Shown here in pieces: positions 30,691-43,500 of a stretch of 64,000 nucleotides of DNA. Position 1 is the first letter of the stretch, and the number at the start of each line of letters is the position of its first letter. Location of the stretch: positions 15,507,400-15,571,399 of the forward strand of contig OZ034971.1 of the NCBI GenBank assembly GCA_964030785.1. Reading direction: 5' to 3'. This DNA comes from Siderastrea siderea (lineage: Eukaryota > Cnidaria > Anthozoa > Scleractinia > Rhizangiidae). The translations under genes were made by a program, and so were the position numbers. A model generated the notes under the pieces. It saw only the letters and a list, made by a program, of their open reading frames with translations, searched no databases and was not told where the DNA came from.

Positions 30691-31495
30691 TTTTGAAATG
30701 TTACCAACGGAATTTGATACCATTTCGTATAATGAATGCCCCTGCGGCTTTCCAAAGATGCAAGGACGAATATCACCAGTTCTTGTTTGCCCTTTTATTT
30801 GAAGTTTGCAAGATGTTTTTCATAGTTGCCTTCGTAGTACATTTCTTGCTTACTATTGAATACTGCTCCGAAACGTTGACACTGAGACCTTCGCTCTAAC
30901 ATTCTCTTAACGGATGCTTGACTGCACTTCAAACAACCGGCATGCTCTAGGACATCTGAGTCAGTGAAACCCAGAAACGGTCCTTTATTTTTTCCCGATA
31001 AGAACCTACTTCAGTTTTTAGTCTACAACAGATTTTTCGTTGGGGATCTAAATAACAAACGTAAGCCTACAGTTCTCAATCCACTTAGCTCATATATGTA
31101 GGTTTTTGCTGTTTGACGTACAGCACATTCAGGAGTTCTCCCGCAAAGCCCTTAGTGTTCTCGTGGTTGCACCAGATAGCGCAACACATAATAGAAAGAC
31201 TGGTGTCCAACTGGTGCGAATGGACAGTGTGCTTATAGCGACAATGTGGCTTGGTCTGATGAACACCGGAAGACCTATGAATTGCTGTTCCCCAGTGATG
31301 GCATTCCCAGACTTAACAAAACCATTTTGTTCTGCACACGGATGCTTCTTATGGAAGCCGTAGTAAACCAAGAACAAGATGGGGAGTTTAGAGGTGTAGG
31401 TTTTGCATCAAGAACATCTAAGCATGTAGGAAAGTTAGAGATTCTTCCCCTGAAGTGCTTAGGGTCTGAGAACTTTCTTGATTACTCATACTAAG
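30690..31495 (+). pseudogene. Degraded Ty3/Gypsy pol fragment (RT to RNase H)
   Basis: Pieces in several frames match Gypsy pol blocks in order: PFRIMNAPAAFQRCKDE (RT), FSRKAL, WSDEHRKTYELL, VMAFPDLTKPF, NQEQDGEFRGVGFASRTS and LPLKCLGSENFLDY (RNase H region). Frameshifts and deletions are obvious and no LTRs were found. Confidence 0.7.
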
Positions 31496-31956
31496 TACCA
31501 TCATTCGTTGTTTAAACTGACAACCATCTACAACTGACTTGCTAATTTTAATCAGTCAAGTTGTTTCCAGTGGGAAACCAGGGGGTGGTTGTATTAGCAG
31601 ATTTCAAATTTCTTTTTGCCTTGAGAGCTTTGTGTCAGGAGCGCTGGATACTGCTAGATGGTTCTCCGCTTCCGGTGCAGAGAGTGATCACCACGAATCT
31701 TGTAAGTCGAGTCAGATTTTCTTTATGACTTCAACGGTGGTAGGTCTGTAGCTGATGCACTTACGCTTGCTTCCCGCGATCAAAATTGTCTTGCATAATA
31801 AACTTTCCTCATGAAAAGGAATGGCGTCCGATGCACATTCCTACGATCAGGCGAATAAATTAATCCATTGGCTCCAACAAAGAGACGACGTCTTTGACTA
31901 TTTTAGACATAAAATTTTAAGGGTAGTTAAAGGGCGTTTGTTGTCATGGACGACGA

Positions 31957-31991
<35 letters not shown>

Positions 31992-33954
31992 ACGACGACA
32001 ATGATGAGGCCTTGCGAGCTTTCTCTGTCTGGGGTTAGGTTAATGAGATTCAACCGCGTCGTTCCAACGACATGCCTTTCCACTTTGAGAACGGTGAAGG
32101 AAAACCTTCATGAACCGAATATGAATAGACCATTTCCAAGATGACCTCTTTTTCAAGATGAGGCCTGGTGTACAGACTTCCATATGAACATGAAGTTTTA
32201 TTCATTTTGAAATCTACCTCATTTTCACATGAAAGGTTGCGCACCAGACCTCAACGTGTTAGTGAGGTTGAAGAACTATTCGTAAATGTGTTCTTTATGC
32301 GAGTGGGAATCTAGTCTCACCCGGCAATGTCGTCTCCCTTGTAGACACGTATCCGAGATCCGCACTCTACCCACAACTGAGCTTCCAGTTACCAGGCCAA
32401 GACCTTTTTTGTACCGAACTTCGTATTTGAGCCCGCGCCCTACGCCGCTGGTGGCCTGAGCCCCTCTAAAAACTAATTGGGGTCATTATTTTGTTGAGAT
32501 AACTCCTTGACTTTCACAAAGACGTCGTTTATGCGTGTAAACCCATCTATTTACAGACTACGTTCCGTCATAGTTCACATGGAGATTGTTCTTTTGTTTA
32601 TACTAAACAATTGGGGGCTGGGGGACTTCGCTTGAAGGAAGTATAGTCGAAGCCTGGCCATTTTGCTCGACCATTTTCAGCCACAACTTCATTCTGCGGG
32701 TTTTTTCAACGATTTTTAACAATTTCTGTCGCTTATTGGTTTAATTAAATTATAGACTTTTCATGAAATTACAAAATAAGATAATATCTCCGTAAGGAAT
32801 AACAAGAAAAAACCGCAGTCCAGGCTGAGTTCAATGATTTATTTAGACATGTCAAAATGAGCTTGAAGGAATACTGCAAGACCACCTTAACATACGTATG
32901 ACCATCAATCACCACATTCATTACATGGTTTTGTTATTCTGTTCCAACAAAGTAGAGTTCAAGCTTCTAGTTCGTACAACAGGAAAAGAAAAAAGGCTTA
33001 TTTAATACACACAATATATATATTTACAAGGCAGTATTTATCTGTCACAATATATTAATACTCAATCAATTTCTACATTTACATAATAGTCATAATAGAA
33101 TTTGTTATTTCTTAATCAGTCTTTCATTAACACAATCATAAGTTACAACTCACAGAGAAGACAAAAAGGGGGCGTAGCACTTACAACAAAGCACCCCAAC
33201 GAGGATTTCACTACATATGATGAAACCACGGAGATACTACACGCTCTAGTCGGTTGAAAGCATTTACCGCAAAGGAAAAAAAATTTTTTGGAGTGTTTAG
33301 TTCTTATCCTGGCTGTAGAAACGATTTCCTGTGGTTTGTGTTCTCGGTTTCTTTCTCGCCTTCCCAAACTCGCACAAAAAGCGCTTTCAGTGGCCGCCCA
33401 TAATTTCCAAATGTTCCTTACGTAAATGGTAGCAGCTCTTTATTCCTTGTGAACAACCACCAATATTTCCGGCAAGTTTCCATGACGGGGAATACCACGT
33501 CCGATTTACTAGTACTAGTCGTCGCCTGATTTTAGTTTTTATGAGAAACACAGTGCAGTTTTCAAGTCCGGTAAAACAATCAACTAACATACGCTTACGT
33601 CACCAACACTCACGCGGAAATCACCGGCGTTTTCCTCTTCACCACGATAAAGGGCTTTGTAGAAATTAATCGGAGGGCTACAACCTACACATACCCCTTT
33701 CTCGATTGCGAGTACATCGAGGGATAATGATTAGGGCTAAAAGATTGTCCTCAAAATTGACTTATTCGCTTCTTCGCATTCTTCGGAAAATCTCTTCGCC
33801 TCGGGTATTGTACTCCAATATACCAACGGCCTGAAAGTCACCTGAATATTTATACCAATTATTAGTTCTGCTAACTGTCGCTTATTAGTTTTTGAGACGG
33901 GCAAGGATAAGTGTATAATACGGCTTTGCAGGTGTCGCTCAAATTATCTGCTTT
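31496..33954. other. Intergenic region between convergent genes
   Basis: Contains a (CGG)n/(CGA)n trinucleotide run at about 31949-31999. A possible small foldback lies at 32162-32250, with GGCCTGGTG-like and inverse ACCAGACC ends. AT-rich sequence follows from 33000. No gene recognised; part may be 3' UTR of either gene. Confidence 0.5.
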
Positions 33955-33955
33955 C

Positions 33956-34147
33956 AATAGACCTTTTTACCGATACAGCAGCCATATTGATTTTACCCCC
34001 TGGGCATGCCCTAGTGCTCATTGAAATTTATTTATGCTTTTATAGTGATAATGCATCATTATCACAATAATAGAATTAATCCAGTGTTATGGGATGCCCA
34101 GGGGGCAAAATCAATATGACTGCTGTATCGGTAAAAAAAAGTCTATT
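33956..34147. mobile_element. ~192-bp MITE with ~50-bp inverted ends
   Basis: ATAGACC, then TTTTACCGATACAGCAG, CATATTGATTTT and CCCCCTGGGCAT appear at the left, with their inverse at the right (34091-34147). Only a few mismatches. Flanking duplication not certain. Confidence 0.75.
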
Positions 34148-34149
34148 TG

Positions 34150-35898
34150 AATGTTACAGAACATCAACTAGGTTCACCGAAATACCACAGTAACTGGTGC
34201 CAGTAGGAGAATAGAAAGTGAGTGAGGGCAAGCTCTTCTGGCTGATCTTAGTACAGGCAGCAGATGATGTTTTGACAAAAGACATCTCCCACAAATGTTT
34301 GCAAAAAGAACGTTGAACAAGGCCTAAACGCGGTCTGTCAGCCTATTAGTTTTACGTAATTCTTTTCATCTTTGCAACTCTGGAAAGAGGCCCGGCAGAC
34401 TTTAAGAGGCAGGCTCTGAAGAGCGCACCGATGCTAGGCACTAACACTAACCTTGTTCACGTTTGAAATGGTTCATCCATTGTTACTGTTTTCTTCCTTG
34501 AAGAAAAGATTCCAGTAATTTACCCTATCTTCAAATGCCGTTCCCCCAAAAACTGCCAGCGGTATAGACAATGTTTGCGTAAATCAGCCTACAACTATCA
34601 AGTAAACAGACATTCAATTCACGACTAACTTGTTAATGAATTTTACAATTTGCGAACGATTTAGGTTGGAACAAGTTCAAAACCCACAGATATAAATATA
34701 ATAAAAGAGCTAGTGGCTCAACTTTACCTATGGTAATATGTTTTCTTAGAATCAGAAACTAACTTGATATATTAAAAATTTTGGAATAGCTGGATGCTGC
34801 CAGACAACTCCGTAATCATCCAATTCTTTGGAAAGATATGTTCAATGATTGCATCTGTACACTTGAGTGACATTTGAGAAAAATAAATTATTACCAAACT
34901 AAAAAAAATTCAACTGTACATAAAACGACAAAGCGTACAGCCTAAAATAACAGTTACTAAAAATGGTTCTAACTTTCTATTTTATGAATTATCTACATAT
35001 AACCTTGGACGACTTTTCCTTAATCGACTTTCACTTTTGTCGTAATCTAACCCATTTGACATATTAAAAAGCAAAGCCCGTGTCCTTTCGTAATGGTCTC
35101 TTTACACAGTTTGCAACTTGACTACCGTATCTCTATGTCAAAATTTTATAAGGCATAAAACCAAGTGTGTGCGTTTACTACCTTTTAATACTCAAGCGGG
35201 CTGGGTGTGATGGGCGCGGTTTTTTCTGTTCTTTTTCTTTTTTTACAAAACACTCACATTCTCTCACGGGTAACGAGTTTTTATCCTCAACGACATTTAT
35301 TCACATTTACCATCACCGCCCAACCACTACTGGTAGCACTGCAGACTATGCTATTTGAAAGTTATTTACATTAAACTTACAAATTGAAGAGGATAAAACT
35401 TAGAGCTGAATCACAGTTAGACGACGACGCTGTCAAGTTCATGCAGACATTTACGTGTATAACTGCTACAGAATTGTTGCCCTTACTTTTCCGTCAGTTT
35501 GAAAATCCTTTTAAATTAGTGCACCAAAAACATCACTAAAACTACGCTTTTCCAACACATTTCTCTTACCCTTCCAGCATTCCAATTATCGCTGTGCATT
35601 GAAAATTTGCCAAATAGCTGAGCAGCAGAAGCCAATTCTAGGACGTGTGTTCAAAGACAAAATCGAGTCATAAACACAGTTCGACTTCATTTTTTTGCTG
35701 TTGTTGGCATAAAAAGACGTGGAGAAAGCAAATTGTGATTGCATCCACGTACTTACCGACAATAATGACAGTACACTGCAGTACAGGCACCTCAGTCAGC
35801 TCGAAGTGGTATGATACAAAAAATACTTTAAGATTAGGAAAACTACTAAGCTCTATAATAAATATTGCTTTACATCCAATCCAGTGGTGAAGAATAAA
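34150..35898. other. Region after the adenylyl cyclase stop, nothing recognised
   Basis: Likely includes the cyclase 3' UTR on the minus strand. No convincing protein-coding frame. Confidence 0.5.
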
Positions 35899-36033
35899 CT
35901 AACTTGACTGGTCTCCTTCTTTTCCGGTCATCCAATAAGTCACCATCTTGCCTTTTCCTTTAACAGCCACTAATCCACGGCATTCAAAAGTGTACCCACG
36001 TGTGGACAGAATGTTGTACACACTTTGCGTGAC
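35899..36033 (-). CDS. ADCY5/6: ADCY last exon with stop
   Basis: [20 protein letters not shown] then [16 protein letters not shown], ending QSS and TAG. The KGKG motif contacts ATP phosphates. Confidence 0.95.
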   Translation of the reverse strand, partial: VTQSVYNILSTRGYTFECRGLVAVKGKGKMVTYWMTGKEGDQSS

Positions 36034-37481
36034 CTGTAGAAAGATACAGAATGAATAGCAGCTAGAGGGATTATTAGTAAGCACAGTCAGTGATATGTTA
36101 TAAAATCCAGGTTTTTACTGACATCCAAAGCATTTCTTCAGAATAAAGTGTGATTTCTTTCTATAGGGAGTTAAGCCTGTTCCTCGCCCGTTCCCATATC
36201 TCCTCCCCATTTAAAAGATGACAACCGCTGACTAAACAAACTGCACTCTTTCTTGTATTGAGCTTCTTTTGCAGTACACACTGCAGTGATCTCAGTCGAT
36301 AATAGCTGCATCCAGTTGGAAGCTAACAGCACAGAATTCTACTTTGTTCTTCCTTCTTTGATACACAAGTCTCTCAGAAGAGTTTCGACACAAAGGAATC
36401 CTAACCATTGTGCAACTTTTTTTGGTTGCCTTGTAGTCAAACATAGTTCCCTTGGAAATCACAAATGCCCGGGTCAAACGAGGAACCGTTGTGCTGCTGC
36501 AGAAGAAAGTTTTTAACAAATCCAAATCTTTTTCTCTCTTTGGCAAATTTTGCTTGCACAACAAATGTGTATGCACGCACAAACGGGGAAAAATACCGAC
36601 GCTCAGTTCGAGTTTGCATCAATTTTTGCGAGGTATACCTCAGTAAAACTAAAATGATATCGGGTTTGATAGGGCGTTTCACCTTTACTGCTTCTCAAAC
36701 GCAGTAATTCGTAACTTAAAAACAAGGAACATTTTTGTGTCTTTGCCCTGTCTTAACCTGCGATCAGGCTCTATTTTCGTTTCGCTCGGTGAAACCGTAA
36801 GAGAATATGAGAGCGATCCTCAAATTCGGCCTGATCGCAGGTTAGCCCTGTCTTAATTTAGCATACACTTTGGTGACTATTTCAGTTCCGTTTCTCTTTA
36901 ATTCAAAGGTTGTTGCAAGGTGGTAGTTGCAAAAAGTAGTGCTTGCGCATCATCAGGATTATCAAGGTCTTTCAGTTATGATCCTCCTATGTTGCCATCA
37001 ATTTTCTGATGAGCCATGTGCCACCAAATAATAAGGTTACCTGAATGTGGTTAGGTTTTCCAGTGCTGTACATACGGCTGGCAACATTCACTGTATCACC
37101 CCAGATGTCGTACTGTGGTTTATGAGCACCAATCACTCCAGCAACAACAGGACCAAAGTTTAAACCTGAAATCAACCAACGCCGCATGAAAATGTGCTAT
37201 CACAAGATAAACGTTTTATTTTAAATCGAAAATAATGACGCTTATTATGATTCTAGCTACAAAGCTAACGACATCAAGTACAACAGGTTAACTCAAGTTT
37301 GCAGATTTCAATTGCTGTGTCCGAAGTTGATAAAGCTGCATCAAAACAAACAGCCCCTAATGCTGATACCTAGGCCAAAGTTTCCAGTAAAACTAAGTCG
37401 ACCCTTCAATGTCACATTCCAACACCGACACACTGATTTTACTAAAACGTATCTGACGGACGGACGGACGGACGGACGGAC

Positions 37482-37514
<33 letters not shown>

Positions 37515-40500
37515 GACTGACTGACTGACTGACTGACTGACTGACTGACTGACTGACTGACTGACTGACTGACTGACTGACTGACTGACTGACTGACTGA
37601 CTGACTGACTGACTGACTGACTGACTGACTGACTGACTGACTGACTGACTGACTGACTGAAGCAATGTTACACTTACCAACTTTCATTTTGAAGTCATTA
37701 AAAGAATGCAAATTTATGTCCGCCAGTTTCTTTTTCATAGCCATGGCAAAGTCAGCCATCGTCACAATATGGCTTAGTGTTGCCAGCTTTTCCTAGAGAA
37801 AATAAAAACTTATGTTAGAGAAAATTTATTGGGTTCTGTTTATCATGGGCGTTACCAATCTTTTAAAACAACACCAGATCACAAGGAGAAGTAAACACAT
37901 AATTATGAGATCAGTTCATCCAGCGACCAATCACAGTGTTTTAGCCCATTCTTTCAATACATCAAAGAGACCTTTTCATACTAGCTTAACGTATTTTGAA
38001 TTTGGCAGCCAAAATCACGCAAAAGAGGGTTTTGTTTTGTTGTAGTCCACTTCCCATGGTTAAGTACGCAAGCTAAGTAGAGATTTAACGCATCCGTTCC
38101 CAGCATTCCGGAGGATTCTCATACATTTTCCTCATGTTTCCACGAAAGAATGCGAAATATCCCCGCAGCATAGAAGGAACGGTTATGCAACACTTCCGCT
38201 AATCTTAGAGGCCCAGGAGTAGGCATCCAGCTTTTGTTACTGACCTGAGATTCAGGTTTGATACCAGCAGCAGCCATGTATGTTTCGCCAATGGTTTTAA
38301 TCTTCTCTATGCACTGAAAACGTGGCTCTGAAAGAAGCTGAAAAGAAGGCAATTATACAACATTTTAGATGCACCACAAAACTCTCCCATCCCCACCCAG
38401 GCAGCAATAGCTCTACTCCAATAACTGCCAGACAGTAATAGTCCGTATTAGTTGCGTTCGATGGGAGAATGCAACCCTAATCCCGGCCGGAGTGAATCGA
38501 GATTTTCTCTGTAGTGGATAGACGGACACCAATTTAGCCCCCCCCCCGAAGATTTTTGCAGGGGCATAACCTCGGCCGGGAACTGGTGTATACTTTGACT
38601 CGCTTTCATGAAACTAAATGACCTCGCTTTCACGTCCAAAGGCGTCTGTGTTGTGTAGAAGCTTGTTTCGAGTGAGAGAAGTTCTACGCTAGCAAAAGCA
38701 ACCTTTGTCACCTTTCGACCAAGGAGTTATTGTAAATCCTTGATCGAAGTCTTAGAGAAGTATGTACGACTCCTTGGTACATATGTCAACCTGCACTTCA
38801 CTCTTTAGTTGGCAAACCTTCTCGCCTTTCGGCATACAACATTCAAATTTAAATTTTACTTAAATCATTTCTTTCTCGAACAATGCCTTGGCGAGTCACT
38901 TTCAAAGTTTTGTGTATATGTCCACGCGGCGACTTTTAAATTTAGAAATCGCGTCGTCTGCTTATTTCGGAAATCGACGGCCAAAAGACTTTATCAACGA
39001 AGCCACGAACTAAAAGAGGTTGGGAGGACCACTGCACGAACATTTTTTCGAGGTTATCAGTTATCAGTTTCGAGTTAAAGGTAAAGGTTTAAACGGTAGT
39101 TGTAACTTTTCAGTTTAATTCTACATTTACATTAGCCTGTTCCAGGCTCTGAGATAGGGGGGGAAGCGGGAATTACTGTCCCTACTATCTGAGAGCCTGG
39201 AACAGGCTATATTTACATGTGAAACTTTCGATGAGCACATATATACAAGCGGTCGTGTAAATAAATATGTCCCCTGAAAAAAAAACATGTGTCACGCACC
39301 TTTGTTATTTTAAGATTTATTTCGTATCTGAAAATGTTCGATTGCTTTAAATTATTTTCTGTTAAACTATGAAAAATATATCAACTGATAACAACCCAAG
39401 GGAAGGGTGAGAAAGATCAGAAAGCTGAGCAGACTCCTCCTTTCCCTAATTCCGGTGTCGACGAGGGTTGCAGTTGAACGCACTCCACTAATCTGTGATT
39501 ACTACTAGTATAACACTAAAACAACAGCTTTTGTGTGCATTGGAACCAACAAGGGGATAAACAAGCGTATACCTGTTCAGTGTATAACAAACAAGGTGGT
39601 TCTTATGTTCATGTCCATGTGTTGAAGGAATAGCAACTTGATGTACAAAAGCTAGCATAAAAAAGAAGAGTGACTTCTACGAGACATGCAACAATCAACA
39701 GTAACGCAAGTGTCAAGGCACTGTTACTTACCTCATCAAAGTCTACCAGTATCTCGTTGAGAAGACGTAAGCACTCCACACCCTCGCCATTGGCGTCCAG
39801 TTCAGTGTAGAAGTCGGAAAAATTACAGATATTGGAGAACATGACAATCACCTTGTCACAAGACTGATAATAAAGTTCCTGCAAACAAATAACAACAACA
39901 CTGAGGAAACTGGTACTTGAAGGGTACCATTATAACAAACAAATAACAACAAAAGTGAGGAAACTGTGCTTTTGAGACAAACAAATATGTTTTCTGAACT
40001 ACAATACTCACATCATTTTTCTTTGCTTGCTGCGCAAGGAAATGTTGTGCCACATGGTCAGGAAGAATATTGTATAACAGCTTTTTATTGTATTCTCTGA
40101 GTTGTTCCATTTCTTCCCTTTCCTCAGTCGCCTGGATAAAGTAAACAGAGAAAAACTCAATGATGCTAGTGACGAATTCTCCGAACAAACAAATATTTAA
40201 GTTCTATTTTTTTCTCCCCTGAAGAGTCGCAACAACACAAATTTTAGAGGGAACGATACTCTTTAGTTGACTCTTGAAAATGGCCAACAAGCCAAATGAA
40301 TTTATGATGGCTTTGTGTACTTTTATTCATAGACACTTTTCCACACGCGAAGGCCAAGTCAGACAAGAACAATGCAAAGCAATGTGTTCTCAGTGGCTCC
40401 AAGCATCAAATGAGTCGCCACAACGATAATAGGTAGTTATATCCCAGCAAGCCCTTTAACAATTGTCATACTTCACCTGAAGTTTCCACAAGAAGTCAAG

Positions 40501-43500
40501 TCTTGATATCTCTTCATGCTGTTGAGAAATAAAGCACTGCCAGTTGAAAAAACTGATTTGTTCTTTAAAATATGCTTTTTTTCGTTTTAGTGTTTTCTTT
40601 TCTTTTTTTTTTCCCATTCTTAACCTCTACCCTTGCTTTTTAATTTTGTGGCCTGGCGTCAAAATTATAAGTGTGAGAGTGTTCCCTTTTGAAACCATTA
40701 ATCAATCGCTCACTTAGCCATGGATAATATGCAACCTTCCTACGGTGGGAGACAGGTAAACGATGTTTCAAATAATCAATGAAGCCACACTGGATTTTGG
40801 AAGAAAGATAACATTCAGGAGTCATCAAGTAAAGCACACAAGAGCCTCCTAATATTGTAACCCTACAATCTTCGTCAAATGGAAAACTGTCCAAGGCATG
40901 TACTTCTCCATTTCCCTGAGTAAAAGCACAGATAGGATCGCAGAAATGATTTTCCTCACCCTCGCCTCATTCATTGTTACTTTGAAGCTCTGACAATTCA
41001 TCAGGTAGCAACTTGTTCAGCATTATCAGAGAAGTTCTGAATCATAATGAATTGTTTCAACAGTTTTGTCTGAGATTGTAGAATCAGCAGTGAAATACTT
41101 AATCAAAAACTGCTTAGATCGTACAATATATATTTCAGGTCAATTGTCTCTTTACCAGGTAAGCATGTGCAGTTAAAGCCAATGTCAACATGACAACTAT
41201 CACGATGGAAAGATCAATCCACTTGATATAACTGGTGCGGTCTTCAAGCAATAACCTACAGGCGGAGAAAATGACGAATATTAACAGTTATGAACTTGAA
41301 CCCTCTTCTACAATATTGTAACCAGTATTGTATAACTAGTGTCACCAAAATATATCTTAAAACAATGGTCCAGTTTTCTTAAGTGTTATCCTACTTAAGC
41401 TTGAGGAATGTCCAGTTGTGTTAAATGTTATCACACTGATGCTCTAGGAATGAACATGTGCAAGTTTTCAATGAGTACGCGTTGTCAACATTACTTACCA
41501 ACAATGATGGATGCTGTCATGACTGATAAACAGATCTTTGTAGACCACTCGTAGCAAGACTACAAAGACAGCAGACATGAGAGCCAGCATGGAAAACTTG
41601 TGAATGGTGCTGAGCTGAAGGAACACAGCACAGCCTATCATAACCAGCATGACACTAAAGGTGAAGTACTGCAAAAAAAACATAGCAAAAGCTCCAGTTA
41701 ATGGCGTAACAAGAAAGCCAAATGGGCATTTTAACCGGCAGTTCTGACCCTCCCCACCCCTAGGTTTCACAAATGTTAGCGCAATCCTGTATTTATACGA
41801 ACCGGCGTGACAAAAAGTGTGATTGTGTGACACAATATTGTGACTAGAGCATTACTGGATTACGTAATGTTTAAACTCTGATGACTCAGCTTATCTTTCT
41901 TATTGCATTTATTTCTGCTGAAAACAAATTCACTCAAACCTTGAATGTGGGTATAAATTCGCCCACAACTGAGAATGCTTACACGGGGACAACGAAATAT
42001 TTACTGTTGTGCCTAGACCGTCAATATAAACAGTGAACATAGCAGTAGAATCAAAATATAACGTTTCATAAACACGAGCTCGAGCAGATCGTCAGAGTCT
42101 GGGGCACGTTAAGGAATATCTCATGCTGTGATGTTTAAATCCGGTTTGCTAACCCGGGAATCCCCTAGCAAAAGTAAACAGGTTGACTCGGAATTCGTAA
42201 CGTAAACGGCTACGCACCAGACTACGCACTTACAAAATTACCTCAAACCCAACCCACACAACAGCGAACACCACACGCAAACCAGACGCATCGCTCGATA
42301 ATATTCAGTTATTTTCTATCTTAAAGACTGGTAACAGCTACCTTATTAATTGATCTCCTTATTAATGACCGATCCCTTTGTCTTTATGCAATTAAAATCA
42401 ACTTCTCGCCTCAAATAAACACTCATCTCTCTCCCTTTTCAAGAACTATGATGTATCGATGGTGCAATCCACTAATTGCATCAACATACCAGTGCCAATC
42501 CCTTCTCTTCCTAAGCCATCGTTCCTTACCGCGCTAATAAGCTGCAAACACAGCTGTCGTTTCTCTCCTCTGAGAAATACAGGGTACCCAATGAGAAAAA
42601 CTTACAATCCACTTCGGAAACCGTCCCCCCATAAAACGCCGAGGGAAACTGCCTCTCACGCAGCATAATATTACACCGCTGCTATACAAAACACAACTTT
42701 CAACGCAAATCACATTCACAGAAGCAATATATGCTCCTCACATTCACAATTCCTTCCACTCCCACATTTTTACATACTTCAAAATGTCAATTCCCATAAC
42801 AAAACTCCTGCGCTAAAAAAATTTTCACCATAACCACTAACTAGACAACACAGCCAATTTCGCATTCAATCTTATTAGCTGCTTTACTCAGTTGCGCAGG
42901 CGTCATACAAGACAAATACGGAAACCGCAAACTTAACAACCCTTTGCCGTTCATATCTTAAATACTGTAAATTAAGGCCGCGGGTGACAAGCTGCTCATG
43001 AATACATTTATAAGGCAAAATTTTGATGGAGGTCTTACGCTAAAAAACTTAATATCTTGAACGTTTGGGAGCCGATTCCGTTGAAACTCATCAGAGAGCT
43101 TGGGGAATGATGGAAGTGCAACAAGTTTGTTTTTGGTTTGATAGATTGTGCTTCTTTGCGATGCTATGAGCTCCCAAAGTTAAGACTTCACAAAACGCGA
43201 CTCCGTGTCCAAGTTTTCTCCTCGTGGAGAGGACAACACTTCTTGATTTTACCACTCATTGATCAGTTAAAACCTCTATTGTGTCACAACAGAAGCCGAT
43301 TATAGGATTTCGAGTTCCATTGAAAGTTGTCAGCTTTTAAATGACTAAAATCGTCCTTGTTTAAATGTGAAGCCTTGAATATTTTGATAAAACGCCTGTT
43401 TGAAAAAATTGCTTCTGTTGTGACAATCTACAATACACCTAGTTTATCTGCCTGCTGTGTCAGTTCAGGAAATTCTATATCCGCGCTGTATTCTTGGACA

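Noticed and set aside
31821..32144. 107-codon frame with Ala/Thr runs
   Set aside because: It runs through a CGG/CGA trinucleotide repeat and has no other protein feature.
37393..37765. [14 protein letters not shown] proteins on the minus strand
   Set aside because: Pure translation of the (CTGA)n microsatellite.
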